DNA from: Delphinus delphis
Taxonomy: Eukaryota > Chordata > Mammalia > Artiodactyla > Delphinidae
DNA length: 64,000 nucleotides
Reading direction: 5' to 3'
NCBI RefSeq assembly: GCF_949987515.2
Contig: NC_082690.1
Span: forward strand, 104,902,400-104,966,399
The position numbers were made by a program, and so were the translations under genes. Position 1 is the first letter of the stretch; each line of letters opens with the position of its first letter. Below are positions 1 through 51,409 of this stretch, piece by piece. The notes under the pieces were generated by a model that did no database searches, was not told the origin of the DNA, and saw nothing but the letters and a program-made list of their open reading frames with translations.

Positions 1-540
1 CAGCAGGACGATGTGGAAGTCCCTAGGAGGGCTACCCTGCCAACCCACCACTGGTCTCTCTCAGTGTCTCTGGTCAGGACAGAGAGGGCTAGGTCTGGAA
101 TTTAGATAGTCTATGAATAAGGGCAGGCAGACCTGGGGGACCCGTATGTAGCAAAATTTCAACATGGTATAATGTAAAAGGGAGCAAGGCTGATATCTTA
201 GATGGAATCAGATTGTTGAGGACTTTATTTTAGAACACAAAGGGACCTTGAATTATTTACCTCCAGGGGAAAACTAGGATCTAGAGAGGTTAAATGATTT
301 ACTTAAGTGCCTAAGATCACACAGAAAGTAGCAATAGTAGAATTGACACTAGATAATTTCTCCCTTTAGACACTTTTACTTTCTTGTTTTTCTGTTGTTT
401 TCTGAGAGGGTTAACTTAGGTCAGTTTTACCTTTCTTTTTCTTTGTAAAATAATACCGCCATATTTCCTGATTCTCACAGGTTGATTATCTTAGCAAGAA
501 AAACTATTTGATATAAAATGATAGAATTGTACAGTGATTC

Positions 541-801
541 TTTTTTTTCTTTTTTTTATTGGCTTCGTTTCTGTGCATGGGCTTTCTCTGGTTGCGGCAA
601 GCGGGGGCTTCTCTTGTTGTGGAGCATGGGCTCTAGGCACGCAGGCTTCAGTAGTTGTGGCACGCAGGCTCTAGAGCGCAGGCTCAGTAGTTGTGGCGCA
701 CGGGCTTAGTTGCTCCGCAGCATGTGGGATCTTCCCGGACCAGGGATAGAACCCGTGTCGCCTGCATTGGCAGGCAACCAGTGCACCACCAGGGAAGTTC
801 C
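541..801 (-). mobile_element. CHR SINE (long tRNA-Glu type)
   Basis: Reverse-oriented: T tail, then the body with repeated 'gtagttgtggc' motifs, then the tRNA-like head ending ccaccagggaagttcc. It is flanked by a 13-14 base target-site duplication tgtacagtgattct (528 and 802). Confidence 0.9.
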
Positions 802-814
802 TGTACAGTGATTC

Positions 815-2255
815 TCAAAGGGAGATTTTTGATATATTACGTTACTAATTTTTAGAAATTGTAAAATATTTATAACAAAATTTGCCATTCTAACCATTTT
901 TAAGTGTATTAATTCAGTGTACTGCCATCATTACTGTTTCCAAAACTTGTTTTCATTACCCCAAATAGAAATTTTGTAATCATAAAGCAGTAACTTCCCA
1001 TTCCTCCTCCACCCAGCCCCTGGTAACCTCTAATCTACTTTCTCTATGAATTTGTCTACTCTAGGTACTTCATAAGTGGAATCATACAATATTTTATCTT
1101 TTTATGTCTGACCTATTTCACTTAGCATAATGTCTTGCAGGTTTATCCATGTTGCTGCATGTATCAGACCTCCATTTCATTTTATAGCTGAATAATATTT
1201 CATTGTATATATAAATACCACATTTTATTTATCTGTCAATGGAAATTTGGGACTATTTCCACTTTTTTTTTTTGACCATTGTGGATAATGCTATTATGAA
1301 CGTTGGTGTCAAGGTGTCTGAGTCCCTGCTTTCAGTTCTTTTGGGTATATACTAGAAGTGGAATTATTGGATCATATGGCAATTCTGTGTTTACTTTTTT
1401 GAGGAATTCCTAGACTGTTTTTTTACACAGGCTGCAAACAGCAATGCATAAGGGTTCCAATTTCCCTACTTCCTGACTAACACTTGTTATTTTGTGTTTT
1501 TTTGATGATAGGAATCTTAATGGATGTGAAGTGGTATCTCATTGTGGGTTTGATTTTTAGTGATGTTAGACATCTTTTCAAGTGCATATTGGCCATTTGT
1601 GTATCTTCTTCGCAGAAATTTCTGTTTAAGTCCTTTGCCCATTTTTGAAGTGGGTTTATTTTGTTGTTGAGTGGTAAGAGTTCTTTATATATTCTAGATA
1701 CTGATCCCATATCAGATATATGATTTGCAAATATTTTCTCCCTATGGTTTCTTTTCACTCTGTCATTAGTGTCCTTTGCACAAATTTAAAAAAAAAATTA
1801 TTTAATTTATTTGGCTGTGCCGGGTCTTAGTTGTGCATGTGGGATCTTCTTTGCCGCGTGCAGGATCTTTAGTTGCGGCATGCGGGATCTAGTTCCCTAA
1901 CCAGGGATCAAACGCGGGCCCCCTGCATTGGGAGCGCGGAGTCTTAATCGCTGGATCACCAGGGAAGTCCCCAAATTTTAAAAATTTTGATGAAGTCCAT
2001 TTTGTCTGTTTTTTTTGCTTTTGCTTTTGATATCGTTTAAGAAATCCTCGTTAAAGCCAATGCTGTGAAGATTTTCCCATGTTTTTGTCTAAGAATTTTA
2101 TTATAGTTTTAGCAGTTATGTTTATGTCTTTGATCTATTTTGAGTTAATTTTTGTACTGTATGGTGTCAGTAAGGGTCCAACTTCATTCTCCTGCGTGCA
2201 GATACCCAGTTTTCCCTGCATCATTTGTTGAAAATGTATTTAATCTTAATTAATT
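815..2255 (-). mobile_element. LINE-1 3' end (L1M-type), antisense
   Basis: Read on the plus strand it shows the reversed 3' UTR (aaatttgccattctaacca) followed by reversed ORF2 landmarks such as 'ttttgggtatatactagaagtgg' region, 'gatttgcaaatattttctcc' and 'ttgagttaatttttgtactg'. ORF2 is heavily decayed. A SINE is inserted at 1788-1971. Confidence 0.85.
1788..1971 (-). mobile_element. CHR SINE (short type)
   Basis: Reverse-oriented, 'ttggctgtgccgggtcttag' to 'atcaccagggaagtcccc', inserted in LINE-1. Flanked by caaattt on both sides. Confidence 0.88.
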
Positions 2256-2649
2256 TAAGTCTCATAGTCACATGTAGCTAACATTTTGGACAGCTCAGAT
2301 CTAGCTGATCATGTAATTTTTCTCCTTTAATCTGTTAATGTGGTGAATTATATCAGTAGATGGAGTGGAAATTCTCAGAACTAACAAACTGCTTCTGCAT
2401 TTTTGGCACATCATGGTAGTTCATTAAATACTGAACAACTTTTTTTAGTCACTTGTCTGTGTGTCCTTTCATATAAAATCAACTGAAATGTCTATGGAAA
2501 TTGTTTAGAAAAAGACTTTGCTTTCTCAAAAAAATGATATCAGGCAATGTGTCTTCTATTGGTCTACATCAAACTTTATTCTTATAAAAATACATTGCTT
2601 TACTTAAACATGTATGTTGTATTACCTTTATTCTTTTACAGATTGCCCA

Positions 2650-4095
2650 TCATTATTTTGTATTGAGATAGAATTCATATGCTAGGCAATTCACCCTTTT
2701 AAAGTGTGCAATTCAATAGTTTTTAGTAAATCCACAAAGTTGTGAAAACATTACCAGTATCTAATTCTAGAACATTTTCATTACCCCAGAGAAACCCAGT
2801 ACACATTAGCAGTTTTTCCCCATCTCTCTTCCTTCCAGCCCCTGGCAACCACTAATGTGTTTTCTGGCTTTATAGATTTGCCTATTCTGTCCATTTCAGA
2901 TAAAGGTAATCATAAAATATGTAGTCCTTTGTGATTGGCTTTTTTCACTTAGTGTGTTTTTTAAAGTTCATCTGTGTTTGTAGCATTTATCAGTACTTCA
3001 CTCCCTTTTTCTGCTCAACTGTATTCCATTGTATGGATATATACTATATTTTATTAGCCATTTGTCAGTTGATAGACCCTTGGGGTGTCCATCTACTCTG
3101 GTTATAATGAATAATGTTGCTATGAATGTTGGCGTACATGTTTTTGTGTGGCGTGTTTTCATTCTCTTGGGTAAATACCTAGGAATGGAATTTCTGGGTC
3201 ATATGGTAACTCTAACCAATTTGAGGAACTGCCGGACTGTTTTCCAAAAGATTTGCTCTGTTCTACATTGCCACTAACTGTGTATGAGGGTTTTGCTTTT
3301 TTCACTTCCTCACCAGCACTTATTACCTAGTAGTTGTGAAGTAGTATCTCGTGGTTTTGATTTGCATTTCCTTAATGACTGATGAGCTAAAGACTAATGA
3401 TGTTTCATGTGCTTATTGGCCAGTTATATATCTTTGAAAAATACTCTTTCAGACCTTTGCCCACTTTAATTTTATATTTTGTCTTTTTTAAGTTGTAAGA
3501 GTTCTTTATATATCCTAGATATTAGACCCTTATGAGATATATAATTTGCAAATATTTTCTCTCATTTTATAAATTGCCGTTTACCTTTCTCGATAGTGTT
3601 TTTGAAGCACAAAAAGTTTTAATTTGGGGGCTTCCCTGGTGGCGCAGTGGTTGAGAGTCCGCCTGCTGATGCAAGGGACGCGGATTCGTGCCCCGGGCTG
3701 AGAAGATCCCACATGCTGCGGAGCGGCTGGGCCCGTGAGCCATGGCTGCTGAGCGTGCGCGTCCGGAGCCTGTGCTCCGCAGTGGGAGAGGCCACAAAGT
3801 GAGAGGCCCATGTACCGCAAAAAAAAAAAAAAAAAGTTTTAATTTTGAAGAAATCTAGTTAATCTATTTTGTTGTTGTTACTTGTACTTTTGGTGTCTTA
3901 TCTAAGAAACTGTTGCCTAATCCACAGTCATGAATATTTACACCACAATTTCTTCTAAGAATTGCATAGTCTTAGCCTTTACATTTAAGTCTGATCCATT
4001 TTAAGTTAGTTTTTTTGTATAAGGTGTGAGGTAGAGGTCCAGCTTCATTCTTTTACATGTGGATATCCAGTTGTCCCAGCACCATTTAAATTTTT
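2650..4095 (-). mobile_element. LINE-1 3' end (L1M-type), antisense, with nested SINE
   Basis: Same landmarks as the 815 copy: reversed 3' UTR from 'gagatagaattcatatgc', then ORF2 decay with 'gtaaatacctaggaatgg', 'atttgcaaatattttctc' and 'tggatatccagttgtcccag'. It is split by a cetacean-type SINE at 3626-3830. It is an independent copy, not a duplication, since point differences are many. Confidence 0.85.
3626..3830 (+). mobile_element. CHR SINE, cetacean-type subfamily
   Basis: Forward: gcttccctggtggcgcagtgg, 'ggagcggctgggcccgtgag', 'gagaggccacaaagtgagag', then 'gtaccgc' plus A18. This compact body and ending is the form I associate with whales and dolphins. The duplication is aaaagttttaattt on both sides. 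Confidence 0.92.
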
Positions 4096-4221
4096 TTTTT
4101 AATTTTTAAAATTTTTATAGTTTTAAAGGTTGCTTTCCATTTACACATGTTTAGAAAAGAGAATGCCAGATGTTTCTGTGTAATAGTGGATACCTGTTTG
4201 CATCTATTCTTGCACCATTGT

Positions 4222-4345
4222 CTTTTTTTTTTTTTTTTGGCCACGCTGCAGCTTGTGGGATCTTAGTTCCTCGACCAGGGATTGAACCCGAACCCTCAGA
4301 AGTGAAAGTGTGGAGTCCTAACCACTGGACCGCCAAGGAATTCCC
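4222..4345 (-). mobile_element. CHR SINE (short type)
   Basis: Reverse: T18, 'ggccacgctgcagcttgtgg', ending ccaaggaattccc. Flanked by accattgtctttt on both sides (13 bases). Confidence 0.9.
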
Positions 4346-4375
4346 ACCATTGTCTTTTCTACAGCTAACCATCTA

Positions 4376-4420
4376 GGAGAGGAGAGGAGAGGAGAGTATA
4401 GTATAGTATAGTATAGTATC
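4376..4420. repeat. Compound pentanucleotide repeat (GGAGA)n-(GTATA)n
   Basis: Four GGAGA units run directly into about five GTATA units, a switch of motif without a change of period. Confidence 0.92.
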
Positions 4421-4553
4421 TGTAGCCCTTCATCTTATGTGTCAGTACTTGAGTTAACTAAATATTCCATTTATGTGGCTGTTTTTACCATTTAATATAG
4501 TTAATTACCACCTGACCAGGAGTGGTAAATATTTTTTTAAGGCAGTTTCTAAA

Positions 4554-4877
4554 TTTTTTTTTTTTCGGCTGTGTTGGGTTTTTGTTGCTGCGCGTGGGGT
4601 TTCTCTAGTTGCGGCGAGCAGGGGCTACTCTTCGTTGCAGTGTGCGGGCCTCTCATTGCGGTGGCTTCTCTTGTTGTGGATCACAGGCTCTAGGTGCGCA
4701 GGCTTCAGTAGTTGCAGCACGCGGGCTTGGTAGTTGTGGCTCACGGGCTCTAGAGTGCAGGCTCAGTAGTTGTGGCACACGGGCTTAGTTGCTCTGTGGC
4801 ATGTGGGACCCTCCCGGACCAGGGCTCGAACCCGTGTCGCCTGCATTGGCAGGCAGATTCTTAACCACTGCGCCACC
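4554..4877 (-). mobile_element. CHR SINE (long type), head truncated
   Basis: Reverse: T-run, 'cggctgtgttgggtttttgt' and the long 'gtagttgtggc' body, ending at 'ctgcgccacca' without the usual agggaagtccc. The head is lost, and catgagtttgct occurs twice just past the break (4877 and 4907). Confidence 0.85.
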
Positions 4878-6250
4878 ATGAGTTTGCTCATGGTGAGTTG
4901 GAAAACATGAGTTTGCTATATAGTTTGGTAATCTAAATAGAATAAATGATAATTGGTTATTCAGGAGTAAAACTCACTGTTAACCCTGGAAAGTACAAAT
5001 TGCTTTTGAGTGAAAATGTGGTTGGAATAGATTTCATAGTTCAGTTTGTGCCTACTATTTACTGTGACACTGGGTTCAGCAAGGGCTGGTGTCTATGGGA
5101 AGCCAGAAACATCCTTTAGGTTGCCAAAAAGCACCTAGAATTAAAAAAAGCACAGCATGCTAGTTAAACCATTTAGAATTATTTGGTAATGTTGGTAGGC
5201 TGGAGGAGATTGGTGGCTGCTTTCCTTAGTGTTAAAGTGGCATTGCCTTTTGAGTTTCACCTGTAGCAGATTGTGTCATTGACTACTTATTTCCAGGGTT
5301 ATTTTGAGGATTGAATATGTTTTTTAAGCACTTAGAGATTTGCCGTAGATGCTTACTTTCACCAGGGTTTACATATAGATAGGAGAATGGTGGGGGGGAC
5401 CCTTATCCTTGACAGTGTTAAAACCAGCACAAATAATTTCACATTACTGTTGACCTCCCAATTGCAACAATCAAAAGAAAACAAGAATTTAATTTTTCTG
5501 TAGTCCTTCAGAAATGGGCATAGCTTGGCTGGGGCAGGAGTTTTCTTTATATCCTTACACTTTCCATATTGAAAGTACAAATGGAAGAATAATTCTTCTT
5601 GAATATAGGAAAAATAAAAGCATATAAAAAGAAAGAAGAGACAGAGAACTTCAGGCTACCATGTTAGAAATGTTGGGATAATCAAGATGATGATATCTTG
5701 ACTGAAAAAGAGTCGGTAATAGTTGACCTAGGAAATGTTAAAGTTTGAAAATATGACTGGGATTTTTTTGATGTGCATATTAGAATTTATGCAAAAGAAT
5801 GCTTTCTTTTCTCTTTGAAATTGAGGTATAATTGACATACAATATTATATTAGTTTCAGGTGTACAACATTCAACATTTGTATACATTGCAAAATGGTTA
5901 CCACAATGGTTCCTTACCATCTGTCACCTTACAAAGCTAATATGGTATTATTGACTATATTGCCCCATGCTGTACATTACATCCCCATGACTTGTTTATT
6001 TTATAGCTGGAAGTTTGTACTTCATAATCCTATTCACCTGTTTCACACCACGCCCACCCCTCTGGCAACCACCAGTCTATTCTGTTTATGACTCTGGATT
6101 TTGTTTTGTTAGTTTTGGTTTTTAGATTCCATATATATGCAGTGTATGTCTTTCTCCGCCTGATTTATTTCACTTAGCGTCATACTCTCAACCCTCACGT
6201 TGCTGCAGATGGCAAGATTCCATTCCTTTTTATGGCTGAGTAGTATTCCA

Positions 6251-6252
<2 letters not shown>

Positions 6253-6284
<32 letters not shown>
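6253..6284. repeat. (GT)16 microsatellite in LINE-1
   Basis: A pure GT run at the site where LINE-1 normally reads 'ccattgtatgtatata'; it therefore grew from the LINE sequence. Confidence 0.93.
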
Positions 6285-6286
<2 letters not shown>

Positions 6287-6393
6287 ACATATACCACATC
6301 TTTATTCACCCATCAATCAGACACTTAGATTGATTCCATATCTTGGCTATTATAAATAATGCTGCAGGGAGCATAAGAATGCATATGTCTTTT

Positions 6394-6627
6394 CTTTTTA
6401 AAAAATATTTATTTATTTTTGGCTGCACCAGGTCTTCCTTGCAGCATGTGGGAAATTTAGTTGCAGCATGTGGACTTCTTAGTTTTGTCATGCAGACTCT
6501 TAGTTGCATATGTGGGCTTCTTAGTTGCAGCACGCATGCGGGATCTAGTTCCCTGACCAGGGATCGAACCTGGGCCCCCTACATTGCGTACACGGAGTCT
6601 TACCCACTGGACCACCAGGGAAGTCCC
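6394..6627 (-). mobile_element. CHR SINE in LINE-1
   Basis: Reverse: 'tttggctgcaccaggtcttc' to 'accaccagggaagtccc'. Flanked by gcatatgtctttt / gcatatatctttt. Confidence 0.88.
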
Positions 6628-6705
6628 GCATATATCTTTTCAAATTCATATTTTCGTTTTCTTCGGTTAGATACCCAGTAGTAGAATTGCTAGATGATAT
6701 GATAG

Positions 6706-6976
6706 ATTGATTGATTGAGTCTTCATTGCTGCGCGTGGGCTTTTGGGGGCTACTCTTCATTGCGGTGCGCGGGCTTCTCATTGCACTGGCTTCTCTTATT
6801 GTGGAGCATGGGCTCTAGGCACGCAGGCTTCGGTAGTTGTGGTACGCGGGCTCAGTAGTTGTGGCGCATGGGCTTAGTTGCTCCGCGGCATGTGGGATCT
6901 TCCCGGACCAGGGCTCAAACCTGTGTCCCCTGCATTGGCAGGCGGATTCTTAACCGCTGCACCACCAGGGAAGTCA
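6706..6976 (-). mobile_element. CHR SINE (long type), tail side of a SINE pair
   Basis: Reverse: 'gagtcttcattgctgcgcgt' to 'accaccagggaagtca'. It lacks the usual T tail and poly-A side duplication and abuts a second SINE directly. Confidence 0.82.
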
Positions 6977-7099
6977 CTTTTTTTTTTTTTTGCCATTCTA
7001 TGTGGCATGAGGGATCTTAGTTCCGCAACCAGGGATCAAACCCACACCTCCTGCAGTGGAAGTATGGAGTCTTAACCACTGGACAGCCAGAGAAGTCCC
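6977..7099 (-). mobile_element. CHR SINE (short type), second member of the pair
   Basis: Reverse: T13, 'gccattctatgtggcatgag' to 'ggacagccagagaagtccc'. It directly follows the previous SINE, and the LINE-1 sequence on the two sides of the pair is not contiguous. Confidence 0.8.
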
Positions 7100-8116
7100 T
7101 GTTACCTTTTTGATAATAGTCATTCTGACAGGTGTAGGATGATACCTTACTGTGGTTTTGGTTTGCATTTCCCTGATGATTAGTGTCATTGAACATCTTT
7201 TCATGTGCCTCTTGCCACGTGTGTCTTTTTTGGAAAAATGTTTATTCACATCCTCTGCCCATTTTTTAATCAGTTTGTTTGTTTGTTTGCTTGTTATTGA
7301 GTTGTATGAGTTCTTTATATATGTTGGATGTTAACCCCTTATCAGATAAATTATTTACAAATGACTTCTCCCGTTCAGTAGGTTTCCTTTTTATTTTGGT
7401 GGTAGTTTCCTTTGCTGTGCAGAAGCTTTTTAGTTTGATGTAGCCTCATTTGTTTATTTTTGTTTTTGTTTTCCCTTACCTTTGGAGTCAGATCCAAAAA
7501 AATTGCTAAGACCAATGTCAAGGAGCTTACTGTCTATGTTTTCTTCTAGGAGTTTTATGGTTTCAGGTCTTACATTTAAGTCTTTAACCCATTTTGAGTT
7601 AATTTTTATATATGGTATAAGATAGTGCTCCAGTTTCATTCTTTTGCATGTAGCTGTCCAGTTTTCCCAACACCATTTGTTGAAGAGACTATCCTTTCCC
7701 CGTTGTATATTTTGCCTCCTTTGTCATAAATTAATTGACCATGTATGCGTGGGTTTATTTCTGGGCACAAATGAATGCTTTCTAAAAGTGATTATTGTGG
7801 GAAACTACATTTATTCCGATGGTATTGTTCCTGCTTTTTGACATACTTGGAACTCATCTTTTGGAGTTCTCTTCAAAGACACATATATGAAATAAGGTGA
7901 GGAAGAGAACGGAGTGGTGTCTTCTAAAAAACGAACCTATTTAAGAAATTGTCAGTGAGAATACCACCCCCCCTTTCAAATATAAAGGTAACTAAAAATA
8001 TTTTGAGCAGTGATGGCATTTTTAGAGTGAGAGGTCTACTAAATTAGGTCTTTTGGCCTTTGAGCTGTGATTTATGGCAACAAAGTGCTAGGTAAGAGTG
8101 TTATAAAGTTTTTTGT

Positions 8117-8444
8117 GTTTTTTTTTAATATTTATTTTATTTATTTATTCTTTTTGGCTGTGTTGGGTCTTCATTGCTGCACGTGGGCTTTCTCTAGTTG
8201 CCCCGAGCGGGGGCTACTCTTCGTTGCAGTGCGCGGGCCAGTGGCTTCTCTTGTTGCGGAGCACGGGCTCTACGTGTGCAGGCTTCAGTAGTTGTGGCAC
8301 GCGGGCTCTAAAGCACAGGCTCGGTAGTTGTGGCACATGGGCTTAGTTACTCTGCGGCATGTGGGATCTTCCCGGACCAGGGCTTGAACCGTGTCCCCTG
8401 CATTGGCAGGAGGATTCTTAAGCACTGTGCCACCAGGGAAGCCC
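8117..8444 (-). mobile_element. CHR SINE (long type)
   Basis: Reverse: 'tttggctgtgttgggtcttc' to 'gccaccagggaagccc'. Flanked by a duplication of about 20 bases, aagagtgttataaagtttttt. Confidence 0.92.
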
Positions 8445-9154
8445 AAGAGTGTTATAAAGTTTTTTTACCAAATATGGAAAAGATATCAGGTATCTATCAG
8501 TGTTTCTACCTAAAACTGCTAAATTGAATCTTGCTCTCCTCTGGTGTGCTCTCCTCTGTGTGTAGTTTTTATTTTTTATGACTTATTTCTGCCCTTTCCC
8601 TGATCCCATTCCCTAAGAGACCTTTCTACAGTGTCTCATTTTCTTATGTGTTTATATAAATTCAGGTGCCATGTAATCAATTCTAGATCATCAATATCTA
8701 ACTTTAAATTCCAGGTTTGGTTGTCCTTAGCACATACTGGAGTAGGGCTACTTTACCATTCATTGCCTCCCACGTGAATTGTCCTATGTGTATGTATTCA
8801 AGAAACTTCGACAAATTTTAACACTGGCTAAAGTAAAATATACCAAAAGGTAAATTTGCAGCAAAAGCAACGTGTTATCTTAAAAAAAAAAAAGCTTACA
8901 AGATTATTCACATACCATAAAATTCACCCGTTTAAAGTGTACAACTCAGTGGTTTTTAGTATATTCACAGAGTTGTGTAAACATCACCACTATCTAATTC
9001 TAGAACATTTTTAATTTCTCCCAAAAGAAACCCATACTGTTAAAAGTTACTTTCTATCTCTCCCTCTCCCCAGCCCATTGCAACCATTAATCTACTTTCT
9101 ATCTCTGTGGATTTGCTTCTTCTGGACATTTCATGTAAATAAAATTATGACTTT

Positions 9155-9260
9155 TTGAGGGCGGTGACGGAGTCTGGAGCTGCCCCAGGAGCCGGATCTG
9201 TCGTATCCTCTCTTCCACTTCCTGTTGCAAACAATAAAGTCCATTCGTACAGTAAAAAAA
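9155..9260 (+). pseudogene. Short A-tailed insertion, possible processed 3' UTR retrocopy
   Basis: Inside an antisense LINE-1, about 105 bases of GC-rich non-LINE sequence ('ggcggtgacggagtctggag', 'tgccccaggagccggatctg') end in caaacaataaag, an AATAAA signal, then 17 bases and an A-rich tail. This is the structure of a 5'-truncated processed copy of an mRNA 3' end. The source gene is not recognised and the target duplication is unclear. Confidence 0.5.
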
Positions 9261-9778
9261 TAAAAATGTGATTATGGTCTTCTGTGTTTGGCATCTTTCA
9301 CTTAGCATGTTTTTAAGATTCTTCCATATTGCAGCACATATCAGTACTTCATTCTTTTTTATGGCCAGTTACTATTCCATTGTGTAAATATACCACGTTT
9401 TGTTTATCCACTCATCAATTGATCGACATTTGGGTTGTTGCTGCCTTTTGGCTATTATAAATAATGTTCTGCTATGAACATCTGTGTACACGTTTTTGTA
9501 TGGACGTGCGTTTTTAATTGTTTTGGATATATACCTAAGATTAAAATTGCTGGGTCATAGGATAACTTACTGTGTGTTTAACTTTTTGAGGAACTGCCAA
9601 ACTGTTTTCCAAAATGGCTGCAACATTTTACATTCCCATCAGTACTGTATAAGGGTTCCAGTTTCTCCACATGCCCTCCAACACTTGTTATCGTCTACCT
9701 TTTTGATAATAGCCATCCTATTGGGTGTGAAGTGGTGTATCGTTGTGGTGTTAATTTGTATTTCCCCTAATGACTAAT

Positions 9779-9850
9779 GATCCCGAGCATTTTTCATGTG
9801 CTTTTTGGCCATTTGATCCCGAGCATTTTTCATGTGCTTTTTGGCCATTT
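9779..9850. repeat. 36-bp exact tandem duplication
   Basis: The 36-base unit starting gatcccgagcatttttcatg and ending ggccattt occurs twice in a row without mismatch (9779-9814, 9815-9850), inside an old, diverged LINE-1. Confidence 0.95.
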
Positions 9851-10357
9851 GTGTATCTTTCTTTGGCAAGACACTATCCTTAATGCTGAGTATTGATGGT
9901 CTGCTGTTTGGAATACTGTTGTTTAGATTAACTTTCTTTATCTGCTGTAAAAGAGTTTCTGTTTCATTAATTCAAGTGTTCTAGTCTATTCTTGAAGGTT
10001 GTTTTAGAAAGCTAATCTAGAAAGGGCCTTCCCCATGAAAAAATTATGTTTTGTATCCTGGCCTGTAATGTCTATGAAGACAGTTTAAGCAATGATAGAC
10101 AAATAAAATGTTAAGTAGACCCGATTTGGTCATATTTTCGTTGTAGATTTATATCTCTAGGCTCAAAGAGTTAGCAGTGGTAAAATGTACAAAGTAGGAA
10201 ACCTAGTGACTCATTTAAAATTTTGTACATTCTGAGACTATTAGCTGACCTTTGGTTGAGAAAAAGATCTATAAGGCAAGGAAAATTGATGCTTAACATA
10301 GCAACTGAAAGGCATGAAAAAGTACATGATTTCATCCTTATGTCCCTCTCTCCCCAG

Positions 10358-51409
<41,052 letters not shown>

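Larger units (their letters stand above)
5815..7690 (-). mobile_element. LINE-1 3' end (L1MA-type), antisense, with nested SINEs
   Basis: Starts with the L1MA-type reversed 3' UTR (gaggtataattgacatac, gtttcaggtgtacaacattc) and ends at 'ccagttttcccaacaccatt'. Two SINE insertions (6394-6627 and the 6706-7099 pair) interrupt it, and a GT repeat occupies 6253-6284. Part of ORF2 is missing at the second SINE site. Confidence 0.85.
8890..9868 (-). mobile_element. LINE-1 3' end (L1M-type), antisense
   Basis: Reversed 3' UTR ('aaaattcacccgtttaaagt') and ORF2 remnant ('ggatatatacctaagattaa', 'gaggaactgccaaactgt'). It is interrupted near 9155-9260 by a short A-tailed insertion and ends in a 36-bp exact tandem duplication (9779-9850). 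Confidence 0.82.
1..10357 (+). other. KDM2A: KDM2A intron 2 (3' part)
   Basis: No exon is visible. The interval is dominated by four antisense LINE-1 3' segments (815-2255, 2650-4095, 5815-7690, 8890-9868) and ten or so CHR SINEs, some nested in the LINEs. Unique sequence remains at about 1-520, 4880-5810, 7700-8100 and 9870-10357. A short MIR-like stretch lies near 270-340. The intron ends in the pyrimidine tract before exon 3. Confidence 0.85.

Noticed and set aside
3626..3700. tRNA gene in SINE heads
   Set aside because: The tRNA-Glu-like boxes belong to dispersed SINEs with target duplications and A tails; no intact, isolated tRNA gene is seen.
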